Assembly: GCF_003710085.1 (NCBI RefSeq)
Contig: NZ_CP033324.1
Coordinates: forward strand, 1,426,001-1,490,000
Direction: 5' to 3'
Source of the DNA: Nocardioides pantholopis
GTDB taxonomy: Bacteria > Actinomycetota > Actinomycetes > Propionibacteriales > Nocardioidaceae
Length of the DNA: 64,000 nucleotides
In this document: piece after piece, positions 7,115-14,756 of the stretch
Layout of the letters: each line of letters opens with the position of its first letter
How positions within the stretch are numbered: the stretch's first letter is position 1
Translations under genes and position numbers: made by a program
Notes under the pieces: generated by a model
Database searches by the model: none
The model's input: the letters and a program-made list of their open reading frames with translations, nothing else
Told to the model about the DNA's origin: nothing

Positions 7115-8012
7115 CCTGCTCGTCGCGCGCGAGCGACAGCAGTCGCTCGCACTCGCCGACCAGCCGGGCCCGCAGCGGGGCGCCGCGCTCGGCGAAGCCG
7201 CGCTGCGCGGCGGCGTACTCCGCCTTGCCTGCGGCGGTCTCGATCCGCACCGGGGTGAACGGCGAGCCGTCGTGGTCGGTGAGGCCGGTGAGGTCATACG
7301 GCGCGGCGCGCATGTCGAGCACCCGGATGTCGCGGGCCAGCTCGAAGCAGTCGGCGACCAGGTCGGAGTCGATCATCGGGGTGAGCCGGAAGGCGTGCTT
7401 GTAGAGGTCCATGCCCGCGTGCAGGCAGGCCGGCTGCTCGAAGGCCGGCCGGTCGGACGCCGTGGGGGAGAGCTGGTTGAGCGGGCGCGCCGGGCCGGTG
7501 AAGAACCGGTAGGCGTCGAAGTGGGAGCAGGCCACCCGGTGCGACTCCACGACCGCGTCGGTGCCCTCGGGGCCCAGGCGCAGCGGCCAGTCCGCGTGCC
7601 GGGTCTCGTCCTCGTCGAGCCGGTAGACCATCGCCCACTCGTGCAGGCCGAAGCAGCCGAAGTTGGGCGCCCGGCCGGCGGTCGCCGCGAGCAGCCGCCG
7701 GGTCGCCTCGAGCAGCGGTCGCTGGGCGTCCACGAAGTCCCGGGTGACGGCGACGGTGTCGCCGTCGCCTGCGTAGCCCTTGAGGCCGGCGTAGGCCGCC
7801 TGCGCCTCCGCCCCGGCCAGCCCCACGCCGTACCCGGGGTGCCAGCGGCGCAGCTGGGCCGGGCGCTGGGAGTAGTAGGTGAACAGGAAGTCGTGGACCG
7901 GGTGCTTGACCCGCGCCTCCCGGCGGGCGAGGTGCGGGGCCACGAACGCGTCCACGCGCTCGGCGTGCGCCGCCGCGCGCGCCTGCCAGTCCGCCGCCGC
8001 CAGCACCTCCAC
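7074..8012 (-). CDS. Conserved actinobacterial protein, often annotated 3-methyladenine DNA glycosylase
   Basis: About 312 aa, soluble and without membrane segments. Recognisable conserved blocks are HPVHDFLFTYYSQRPAQLRR, FGCFGLHEWAMVYR, CSHFDAYRFFTGPARPLN and an AAPYDLTGL stretch near the C-terminus. This family is commonly labelled 3-methyladenine DNA glycosylase, but I see no HhH-GPD motif, so the enzyme name should be treated as provisional. GTG 8012 is chosen because a -10 TACGAT (minus strand, 8020-8025) lies 7 nt upstream, the usual geometry for a leaderless mRNA; an in-frame ATG at 8093 would lie inside the divergent gene. The 3' end overlaps the preceding gene by 41 bp. Confidence 0.6.
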   Translation of the reverse strand: MEVLAAADWQARAAAHAERVDAFVAPHLARREARVKHPVHDFLFTYYSQRPAQLRRWHPGYGVGLAGAEAQAAYAGLKGYAGDGDTVAVTRDFVDAQRPLLEATRRLLAATAGRAPNFGCFGLHEWAMVYRLDEDETRHADWPLRLGPEGTDAVVESHRVACSHFDAYRFFTGPARPLNQLSPTASDRPAFEQPACLHAGMDLYKHAFRLTPMIDSDLVADCFELARDIRVLDMRAAPYDLTGLTDHDGSPFTPVRIETAAGKAEYAAAQRGFAERGAPLRARLVGECERLLSLARDEQVTPLRAHDPHRCA

Positions 8013-8019
8013 ACCGGAG

Positions 8020-8064
8020 ATCGTAGGTCTCCCGGTCGGGCGGCGCCGAACGGGCCGATAGGCT
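8020..8064. promoter_or_regulatory. Divergent leaderless promoters
   Basis: Minus-strand -10 TACGAT (8020-8025) lies 7 nt before GTG 8012. Plus-strand -10 TAGGCT (8059-8064) lies 6 nt before GTG 8071. Both spacings place the transcription start at the start codon. Confidence 0.55.
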
Positions 8065-8070
8065 CGTGAG

Positions 8071-8880
8071 GTGCGCATCGCAAGGTTCACCACAGGCGAG
8101 GACCCCCTCTATGGCGTCGTGACGGGCGAGCTCGACGAGTTCGGCCAGCCCGACGAGGACAGTGTGGTGGTCGCCCTCGCGGGCGACCCCCTCTACGTCG
8201 GCGTCAAGCCGCTGGAGCAGGAGTACCGGCTCGCCGACGTCCGGCTGCTCGCGCCGGTCCTGCCCCGCAGCAAGGTCGTCGGCATCGGGCGCAACTACGC
8301 GGCGCACGCCGCGGAGCTCGGCAACGAGCTGCCGACCGAGCCGCTGATGTTCCTCAAGCCCAACACCAGCGTGATCGGTCCGAACGACTCGATCTTCCTG
8401 CCCCCGCAGAGCGCGGAGGTGCACTACGAGGGCGAGCTTGCGCTGGTCATCGGCCGGATCTGCCGCGACGTCCCGGCCGAGAAAGCCACCGACGTGATCC
8501 ACGGCTACACGATCGCCAACGACGTCACGGCCCGCGACCTCCAGCGCCGCGACGGGCACTTCACCCGCGCGAAGGGGTTCGACTCCTTCTGCCCACTGGG
8601 TCCCTGGATCGAGACCGATCTGGACCCGCAGGACTTCGCCGACGGTCGGCAGCTGCAGACCTTCCTCAACGGCGATGTGGTCCAGGACGGCACGACCGCC
8701 GACCTGGTCTTCGACATCCCCAGCCTGATCGCGCACGTGTCCAGCAGCATGACGCTGCTGCCCGGCGACGTGATCCTCACCGGCACCCCTGCAGGGGTCG
8801 GTCCCATGAAGGACGGTGACGAGGTCGAGATCTCGATCGCCGGCCTCGGCACTCTGACGAACAAGGTGGCAACCCGTTGA
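8071..8880 (+). CDS. Fumarylacetoacetate hydrolase (FAH) family protein
   Basis: A 269-aa protein. An N-terminal domain (1-65) precedes the FAH catalytic domain, with KVVGIGRNYAAHAAELG (68-84) and the metal-binding VHYEGELALVIG (117-128; E120, E122), then NDVTARDLQRRDGHFTRAKG and the C-terminal LLPGDVILTGTPAGVG. Members cleave or isomerise beta-keto acids in aromatic degradation, or decarboxylate oxaloacetate; the substrate here is unknown. An equivalent gene lies next to gltX in M. tuberculosis. The GTG start is probably leaderless (see promoter). Its stop overlaps the gltX start by 4 bp (TTGA), so the two are coupled. Confidence 0.88.
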   Translation: MRIARFTTGEDPLYGVVTGELDEFGQPDEDSVVVALAGDPLYVGVKPLEQEYRLADVRLLAPVLPRSKVVGIGRNYAAHAAELGNELPTEPLMFLKPNTSVIGPNDSIFLPPQSAEVHYEGELALVIGRICRDVPAEKATDVIHGYTIANDVTARDLQRRDGHFTRAKGFDSFCPLGPWIETDLDPQDFADGRQLQTFLNGDVVQDGTTADLVFDIPSLIAHVSSSMTLLPGDVILTGTPAGVGPMKDGDEVEISIAGLGTLTNKVATR

Positions 8881-10355
8881 CCGACGTACGCGTCCGCTTC
8901 TGTCCCTCGCCCACGGGCTCCCCGCACGTCGGCTTCGCCCGTGCGGCGCTCTACAACTGGGTCTTCGCCCGCCACGCCAGGCTCAACGGCGGCCAGGGCA
9001 CCCTGGTGTTCCGCATCGAGGACACCGACAAGGAGCGCAGCACCCAGGAGTCCTACGACGCCATGGTCGAGTCGATGCGGTGGCTCGGCCTCGACTGGGA
9101 CGAGGGCCCGGGCAAGGGCGGGCCCTACGGCCCCTACCTGCAGTCCGAGCGCACCGAGATCTACGTCGACGTGCTGGCCAAGCTGCGCGACTCCAAGTTC
9201 ACCTACGACTGCTTCTGCACCACCGAGGAGGTCGACGCCCGGCGCAAGGCGAGCGGCTCCAAGGTGCAGGGGTACGACGGATTCTGCCGCGACCTCTCCG
9301 CCGAGCAGCGGGCCGCCTTCGAGGCCGACGGCCGCAAGCCGGTCGTCCGGTTCCGGATGCCCGACGGCTCGATCACCTGGACCGACCTGGTCCGCGGCGA
9401 GGTGACCTTCGAGACCGAGTTCGTCCCGGACTTCGCCCTCTGTCGCGCCAACGGCGACCCGCTCTACACGCTGGTCAACCCGGTCGACGACGCGCTGATG
9501 CGGATCACCCACGTGCTCCGCGGCGAGGACCTGCTCTCCAGCACGCCCCGCCAGATCCCGCTGCACCAGGCGCTGGTCGAGCTCGGCATCTCCGAGGGGG
9601 TGCCGCAGTTCGGGCACCTGCCGCTGATCATGGGCGAGGGCAACAAGAAGCTCTCCAAGCGCGACCCCCAGGCCCACCTGTTCATGTACCGCGACCAGGG
9701 CTTCCTGCCCGAGGGCCTGCTGAACTACCTGGCCCTGCTGGGCTGGGCGATCGCCGCCGACCGCGACGTCTTCACGCTCGAGGAGATGGTCGAGGCCTTC
9801 GACATCAAGGACGTGAACCCGAACCCGGCCCGCTTCGACCTGAAGAAGGCCGACGCGATCAACGGCGCGCACATGCGGATGCTGCCGGTCGACGAGATCA
9901 CCCACCGGGTGCTGCCGTTCCTCAAGGCCGCCGGCGTCGTCTCCGACCCGGTCAGCGACGCCGACGCCCAGCTGCTCGAGCTGGCGATGCCCCTGGTCGG
10001 CGAGCGGATCAACAAGCTCACCGAGGCCGTCGACATGCTCGGCTTCCTCTTCGTCGACGAGGCCGACTTCACCCGCGACGAGGCCGACGCGGCCAAGCTC
10101 CTCGACGAGCAGGGCCGCGCGGTCGTGCAGGCCTCGCACGACGCGCTGGCCGCCCTGCCGGACTGGTCGACGGCGTCGATCCAGGAGGCCCTCCAGGCGA
10201 CGCTCGTCGACGGGATGGGCCTCAAGCCGCGGGTCGCGTTCGGCCCGGTGCGGGTGGCCGTGACCGGGCGGCGGGTCTCGCCGCCGCTCTTCGAGTCCCT
10301 CGAGCTCCTCGGTCGGGAGCGCAGCCTGGCGCGCCTGCTCGGCGCGGTCGGCTGA
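8877..10355 (+). CDS. gltX: Glutamyl-tRNA synthetase
   Basis: A 492-aa class I aminoacyl-tRNA synthetase that charges tRNA-Glu (and, in bacteria without GlnRS, tRNA-Gln, which is then amidated by GatCAB). Visible are the HIGH-equivalent PSPTGSPHVGF (10-20), FRIEDTD and the KMSKS-equivalent KLSKR (258-262), followed by the anticodon-binding domain. The length fits the family (about 490). The start is TTG 8877 inside the FAH gene's stop, the only start that keeps the conserved VRVRFCPSPTG N-terminus. Both cognate tRNA genes, tRNA-Glu and tRNA-Gln, lie 1.0-1.3 kb downstream. Confidence 0.97.
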   Translation: MTDVRVRFCPSPTGSPHVGFARAALYNWVFARHARLNGGQGTLVFRIEDTDKERSTQESYDAMVESMRWLGLDWDEGPGKGGPYGPYLQSERTEIYVDVLAKLRDSKFTYDCFCTTEEVDARRKASGSKVQGYDGFCRDLSAEQRAAFEADGRKPVVRFRMPDGSITWTDLVRGEVTFETEFVPDFALCRANGDPLYTLVNPVDDALMRITHVLRGEDLLSSTPRQIPLHQALVELGISEGVPQFGHLPLIMGEGNKKLSKRDPQAHLFMYRDQGFLPEGLLNYLALLGWAIAADRDVFTLEEMVEAFDIKDVNPNPARFDLKKADAINGAHMRMLPVDEITHRVLPFLKAAGVVSDPVSDADAQLLELAMPLVGERINKLTEAVDMLGFLFVDEADFTRDEADAAKLLDEQGRAVVQASHDALAALPDWSTASIQEALQATLVDGMGLKPRVAFGPVRVAVTGRRVSPPLFESLELLGRERSLARLLGAVG

Positions 10356-10365
10356 CGGGCGCTCG

Positions 10366-11313
10366 GTGAGCGGGCCCGGCCCAGGGCTGCCGTACCACCG
10401 GATCCAGCGCGGGGGCGACTGGTCCTGGTGGCGTCCGGTCGTGGGCGTGCTGGTGCTGTTCGTCGCGTTCCTGCTCGTGGTGCCGCTGGGGGTGCTGGTC
10501 CTCTTCACGGTCGGCCTCGCCGTCAGCGGCGCCGACGTGCCGAGCGCCATGGAGCGGATGGTCGACACCGACGAGGTGACCCCGCTGGCGCTGGCGTACC
10601 TCAACGTCTCGATCGCGGCGCTGATCCCGGTCACCTGGCTGCTGGCGCGGGTCCTGCACGGGCTGCGCCCCGGCTGGCTCGCCTCGGTGCGCCCCCGGAT
10701 CCGGTGGCGGTGGCTGCTGGTCTGCTTCGGGATCGCCTTCCTGGCGCTGGTCCTGACCCTGGTGGTGGCCGTCTTCCTGCCCCAGCAGGGGGAGTCGACC
10801 GACATGGACGCCGGGCTCAACCCGTGGACGACCACCGTGCGCGACTTCGTGCTGATCGTCGTGCTACTCACCCCGCTCCAGGCGGCGGGGGAGGAGTACG
10901 TCTTCCGCGGCTACCTGACCCAGGCCTTCGGCGGCCTGGTCTCCTCGCCCTGGCTGGCCGTGCTCGGCCCGGCGCTGCTCTTCGCGCTCGCGCACGGCGC
11001 GCAGGACCCGCCGGTCTTCGTCGACCGGTTCGCGTTCGGCGTCGTCTCGGGGCTGCTGGTGGTGCTCACCGGCGGCCTGGAGGCCGGCATCGCGATGCAC
11101 GTGCTCAACAACTGGCTGGCCTTCGGCATCGCCCTGGCCTTCGGGGACATGTCCTCGGTCCTGAACCCGGTCGGCGGCAGCTGGTGGAGCCTGCCGACCA
11201 CGCTCACCCAGTCGCTCTCGTTCCTGCTCCTGGTCCTCGGCGCGGCCCGGCTGCTGGGGCTGCGGACCACGACGAACGGGGCCGTTTTGGCGGCCCGCAA
11301 AGTGCGCGTGTAA
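10366..11313 (+). CDS. CPBP family intramembrane (CAAX-type) metalloprotease
   Basis: A 315-aa polytopic membrane protein with about eight hydrophobic segments. The CPBP/Abi motifs are intact: EEYVFRG (176-182; paired Glu), a second motif with H210 in FALAHG, and HVLNN (245-249). These form the glutamate/histidine metal site of intramembrane proteases. Substrate is unknown; relatives process prenylated or bacteriocin peptides. GTG 10366 starts 10 nt after gltX, so it may be cotranscribed. The C-terminus is basic. Confidence 0.85.
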   Translation: MSGPGPGLPYHRIQRGGDWSWWRPVVGVLVLFVAFLLVVPLGVLVLFTVGLAVSGADVPSAMERMVDTDEVTPLALAYLNVSIAALIPVTWLLARVLHGLRPGWLASVRPRIRWRWLLVCFGIAFLALVLTLVVAVFLPQQGESTDMDAGLNPWTTTVRDFVLIVVLLTPLQAAGEEYVFRGYLTQAFGGLVSSPWLAVLGPALLFALAHGAQDPPVFVDRFAFGVVSGLLVVLTGGLEAGIAMHVLNNWLAFGIALAFGDMSSVLNPVGGSWWSLPTTLTQSLSFLLLVLGAARLLGLRTTTNGAVLAARKVRV

Positions 11314-11356
11314 GGTTCTCGATCGTGCCCCCGGCCAGCACGGCGGTGGGCTCGAA

Positions 11357-11372
11357 CACTGTTAAGTCAGTG
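11357..11372. other. Short palindrome before tRNA-Gln
   Basis: CACTG-TTAAGT-CAGTG lies 8 bp upstream of the tRNA. It may be the end of the protease transcript or a promoter element; no decision is possible by eye. Confidence 0.3.
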
Positions 11373-11380
11373 GGATTAAT

Positions 11381-11452
11381 TGGGATATGGTGTAATTGGC
11401 AGCACGACTGGTTCTGGTCCAGTTAGTCTAGGTTCGAGTCCTAGTATCCCAG
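11381..11452 (+). tRNA. tRNA-Gln (CTG)
   Basis: A 72-nt cloverleaf. The acceptor TGGGATA pairs with TATCCCA, and the discriminator is G. The anticodon stem ACTGG/CCAGT encloses the loop TTCTGGT, anticodon CTG, decoding CAG. The T-arm contains GGTTCGAGTCC. CCA is not encoded. Confidence 0.93.
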
Positions 11453-11563
11453 CGAGATCGAGGCCGGCAGGCCCCGATTTTGTGCGAAGCCAGGCAAAAG
11501 ATATGGTTTCGCAGGTCGTTCGGAGCGGATCCGCGAGGGTCTGGGACGAACGGTCATGAGCAC

Positions 11564-11636
11564 GCCCCCGTTGTGTAGCGGCCTAGCACGCCGCCCTCTC
11601 AAGGCGGTAGCGCCGGTTCGAATCCGGTCGGGGGTA
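11564..11636 (+). tRNA. tRNA-Glu (CTC)
   Basis: A 73-nt cloverleaf. The acceptor GCCCCCG pairs with CGGGGGT (a G-U pair at the first position), and the discriminator is A. The anticodon stem CCGCC/GGCGG encloses CTCTCAA, anticodon CTC, decoding GAG. The T-arm contains GGTTCGAATCC. It is a substrate of the nearby gltX product. Confidence 0.93.
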
Positions 11637-11643
11637 CGTCTCG

Positions 11644-11677
11644 GCAGGGCCCGGATCCGCACGGATCCGGGCCCTGC
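11644..11677 (+). terminator. Strong terminator after tRNA-Glu
   Basis: A perfect 16-bp inverted repeat, GCAGGGCCCGGATCCG and its complement, separated by 2 nt, starts 7 nt after the tRNA and is followed by a T-rich ATTTCTC. The effective loop is 4-6 nt. Confidence 0.8.
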
Positions 11678-11794
11678 TGCATTTCTCGCCACCGCGCCCC
11701 CGGCCGTTACCGTGGACGGGGTCCTTCGTGCGTGACCATGGCCGAGCTCGGTCCGGTGTCCCCCCTTCGGAACCTCCAGTGACTGGAGCCAGCC

Positions 11795-13393
11795 GTGGCA
11801 ACCACCCCGAACGCGAAGCCGGATCCCGTCGCCGGCGCCGATCCGGACGTCGACCCGGACGTCGACCCGCAGGGCTCCGGCAAGCTCGACCGCACGGTGA
11901 TCGTGACCGGCCTGGTGATCGTGTCCGGCATGCTCATGTCGGTCCTGGACACCACGATCGTGAACGTCGCGCTCGACACGTTGAGCTCGGACCTCGACTC
12001 GTCGCTGAACAAGACGCAGTGGGTCGTCACGGGCTACCTGCTCTCGGTCGCCATGGTCATCCCGATCACGGGGTGGGCCATGGACCGCTTCGGGTCTAAG
12101 CGGATCTGGATCCTGGCGGTGGCCCTGTTCATGCTCGGCTCCGCCCTGTGCGCGACCGCTTGGAACATGGAGAGCCTGATCGGGTTCCGCATCGTCCAGG
12201 GCCTCGGCGGCGGCATGCTGCTGCCCGCGGGGCAGACCATGATCGCCCGCGCAGCGGGGTCGGACCGGATGGGCAGCGCCATGTCCATCCTCGGCGTGCC
12301 GATGCTGCTCGGCCCGGTCTTCGGCCCCGTGCTCGGCGGCCTGCTCGTGGAGTACGCCAGCTGGCACTGGATCTTCGTGGTCAACGTCCCTGTCGGCATC
12401 GTCGCGATCGCGCTGGCGGTCTGGAAGCTGCCGGCCGGCGCGCCTGCCGACGACCCCGGGCGGCTCGACGTCGTCGGGCTCGTCCTGCTCTCGGGCAGCC
12501 TCGCGAGCCTCCTCTACGGCCTCTCCGAGGCGAGCTCCCGGGGCGGGTTCGACGAGCGGGGCGTGCTGGGCTGGCTGATCGGCGGCGGCGTCGGGCTGGC
12601 GCTGTACGCCGGGTACAGCCTGGCCCGCGGGCCGGCGTCGATCATCGACGTCCGGCTGCTCGCCAACCGGGTCTTCGCCAGCAGCACGGTGGCGGTGTTC
12701 CTCGTCGCGATCGGCATGTTCGGCGGGATGCTGCTGCTGCCGCTGTACTACCAGACCGTCCGCGGTCAGGGCGCCCTGGACGCCGGCCTGCTGCTCGCGC
12801 CCCAGGGCCTCGGCGCGATCGTGGCCGTGCTCCTCACCGGCCGGCTCACCGACCGCATCGGCGCCGGGTACGTCGTACCGGTCGGCGTCGTGCTCGCGCT
12901 CGCCGGCACGTTCCCGTTCACCCAGGTCGGCGTCGACACGTCCTACGTGTGGCTCTGCCTGGCGCTGTTCGTGCGCGGCATCGGGATCGGGTCGGTGATG
13001 ATGCCGACCATCTCGGCGGCGTACACCACGCTCAGCAAGGACCAGGCGTCCCGGGCCGCCCCCACCCTGTCGGCCATCCAGCAGGTCGGTGCCTCCCTCG
13101 GCAGCGCCGTCCTGGTCACCGTGCTGACCCACCAGCTCACCGCCAAGCTCCTCTCGCGCGGCCTGGACACCGGGGGAGGTGGCGGTGGTGCCACCGAGCT
13201 GCACTCGATCCCCGCCAGCGAGATGCCGGTCGTCGGGCCGCTCCTGGCCGACTCCTACGGGTACGCGTTCTGGTTCGCGTTCGGTCTCACCGCACTCATC
13301 ATCCTGCCCGCGCTGGCGCTACCCCGGCACCGGCACGGCAAGCCCGCCGGCGCCGGTTCGCCCCGGGGTCAGCAGCCCCGGGGTCAGCGGTGA
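11795..13393 (+). CDS. DHA2 family (EmrB/QacA type) drug:H+ antiporter, MFS
   Basis: A 532-aa membrane protein with about 14 hydrophobic helices after a 35-residue acidic N-terminal tail. Motif D1 LDTTIVNVAL (about 51-60) is the DHA2 hallmark; RIVQGLGGGMLLPAG and LGGLLVEYASWHWIF are typical of transmembrane helices 4-6. The expected role is proton-driven export of amphipathic drugs or dyes. GTG 11795 is preceded by GGAG. The C-terminus ends in a low-complexity basic tail made from the repeat PRGQ, encoded by a 13-bp direct repeat (CCCCGGGGTCAGC, twice). Monocistronic by position. Confidence 0.88.
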   Translation: MATTPNAKPDPVAGADPDVDPDVDPQGSGKLDRTVIVTGLVIVSGMLMSVLDTTIVNVALDTLSSDLDSSLNKTQWVVTGYLLSVAMVIPITGWAMDRFGSKRIWILAVALFMLGSALCATAWNMESLIGFRIVQGLGGGMLLPAGQTMIARAAGSDRMGSAMSILGVPMLLGPVFGPVLGGLLVEYASWHWIFVVNVPVGIVAIALAVWKLPAGAPADDPGRLDVVGLVLLSGSLASLLYGLSEASSRGGFDERGVLGWLIGGGVGLALYAGYSLARGPASIIDVRLLANRVFASSTVAVFLVAIGMFGGMLLLPLYYQTVRGQGALDAGLLLAPQGLGAIVAVLLTGRLTDRIGAGYVVPVGVVLALAGTFPFTQVGVDTSYVWLCLALFVRGIGIGSVMMPTISAAYTTLSKDQASRAAPTLSAIQQVGASLGSAVLVTVLTHQLTAKLLSRGLDTGGGGGGATELHSIPASEMPVVGPLLADSYGYAFWFAFGLTALIILPALALPRHRHGKPAGAGSPRGQQPRGQR

Positions 13394-13419
13394 GCTGGCC
13401 ACCGAACTGACGTCGAAAA

Positions 13420-13439
13420 CGGCGGCAGGCTCACCGCCG
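13420..13439. terminator. Small hairpin between DHA2 exporter and LCP gene
   Basis: CGGCGG / CCGCCG stem with an 8-nt loop, preceded by GAAAA, between convergent stop codons. Weak. Confidence 0.35.
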
Positions 13440-13450
13440 GGGCGCGCCGC

Positions 13451-14623
13451 TCAGGCGCACAGCCCGTTGGCCAGGGCCTCGGCGCGCTCGTCCTCGGTCG
13501 GCCCGGGAGACCCGGGAGACCTGGGAGACCTGGGAGACCCAGATGTCGCAGATCCGGCACCCCGCCCGGTGGGAGGCCCCGTGTTGGGCGGCTGGCCGGC
13601 GTTGATGCTGTCCTCGCCGAGCTCCCGGCCCAGGGGCCGGTCCGCGATGATCCGCCGCCACAGGGCGTCGGCGGCCGGGCTCCACTGCAGCCGGTTCGGG
13701 TCGGACGGGTACTCCTCGAACGGCACCGTGACGAACCGGATCCGCGACATCCCGGTGTCGCGGAACTGCATCGCGAGGTCGGCCAGCGCCTTGACCGAGT
13801 CGAGGTCCTCGTCGACGGTGATCGACTCGGTGACCGCGGCGAGGAAGTCGTAGACCCGGGTCGGCCGGGTCAGCGTGCCGGCCGACATCACCTTGTTGAC
13901 CAGCGAGGCGAGGAACGCCTGCTGCCGCTTCATCCGGCCGATGTCGCCGGTCGCCGAGAGCACTGTGCGCTCGCGCACGTAGCTCAGCGAGTCCTGCCCG
14001 TCCAGCTCCTGGGTGCCGGCGTCGAGGAAGATGCCGTGCTCGGGGTCGTCGACCTCCTGGGGCAGGCACACGGTGACCCCCTTGACCGCGTCCACCATGT
14101 CCACGAAGCCGCCGAACTCCAGGGCGAGGAAGTGATCGATGTAGATCCCGGTCAGGCTCTCCACGGTCCGCACGCTGCACAGCGGGCCGCCGACGGCGTA
14201 CGCCGTGTTGAACATGACCGGGTCCTCGCCCGGGACGGTCCGGCCGTCGACCTCGCAGTCGGGCCGGGCCACCATCGCGTCCCGCGGCAGGCTCACGCCG
14301 TACGCCGAGGAGCGGTCCGCCGAGACGTGCAGCAGGATCGTGAGGTCCGAGCCGCCGCCGCCCTCGTCGTCGATGGCGTTGCCGTTCTCGCGGGTGTCGG
14401 AGCCCAGGAGCAGGATGTTCAGCGGCTCCCGCTTCCCCTCGGCGCCGGCGCTCTTGTGCACCTCGTGCTCGATCTGCGCGCCCGGACCGATCTTGCCGTT
14501 CAGCCGGTGGTAGGCCACCGCGACCAGGGTGCCGGTGAGCAGCGCGAGGACCAGCTGGGTCGCGATCACGACCTTCAGCACGGTACGGCGGGGGCGGGTC
14601 CCCGGCGGCTGCTCTGCGGGCAC
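13451..14623 (-). CDS. LytR-CpsA-Psr (LCP) family cell-wall glycopolymer ligase
   Basis: A 390-aa protein with one N-terminal membrane anchor (about 15-38) and an extracellular LCP domain. Key blocks are LNILLLGSDTRE (about 69-80), the VSLPRDAMV stretch and SYVRER, which carry the Arg/Asp residues that bind the polyprenyl pyrophosphate and Mg. LCP enzymes transfer wall polymers (arabinogalactan or teichoic-type acids) to peptidoglycan. The C-terminal 60 residues are low complexity, Gly/Pro/Ser-rich, with SPRSPRSPGSPG encoded by a 9-bp tandem repeat. GTG 14623 is the likely start. It is divergent from the Ada-AlkA gene. Confidence 0.88.
   Translation of the reverse strand: MPAEQPPGTRPRRTVLKVVIATQLVLALLTGTLVAVAYHRLNGKIGPGAQIEHEVHKSAGAEGKREPLNILLLGSDTRENGNAIDDEGGGGSDLTILLHVSADRSSAYGVSLPRDAMVARPDCEVDGRTVPGEDPVMFNTAYAVGGPLCSVRTVESLTGIYIDHFLALEFGGFVDMVDAVKGVTVCLPQEVDDPEHGIFLDAGTQELDGQDSLSYVRERTVLSATGDIGRMKRQQAFLASLVNKVMSAGTLTRPTRVYDFLAAVTESITVDEDLDSVKALADLAMQFRDTGMSRIRFVTVPFEEYPSDPNRLQWSPAADALWRRIIADRPLGRELGEDSINAGQPPNTGPPTGRGAGSATSGSPRSPRSPGSPGPTEDERAEALANGLCA
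13503..13540. repeat. 9-bp tandem repeat in LCP gene tail
   Basis: About four copies of CCCGGGAGA/CCTGGGAGA encode the SPR/SPG repeats at the C-terminal end of the LCP protein. Length can vary by slippage without shifting the frame. Confidence 0.75.
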
Positions 14624-14756
14624 GCCTCATCGTCGCAGGGCCTCGGCGCGATTTCGGGAGGTTGCGTCACCGGTGCTCGGGCGTTCCGCCGGCGCCGTCC
14701 TCCGCCGTGTCCGATACCCGCGAGCCGGGCGCCCGCGGATGGGTCAGGATGGACGC

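Noticed and set aside
7074-8012. HhH-GPD glycosylase
   Set aside because: The helix-hairpin-helix and catalytic Asp of that family are not visible; only the common name is kept as provisional.
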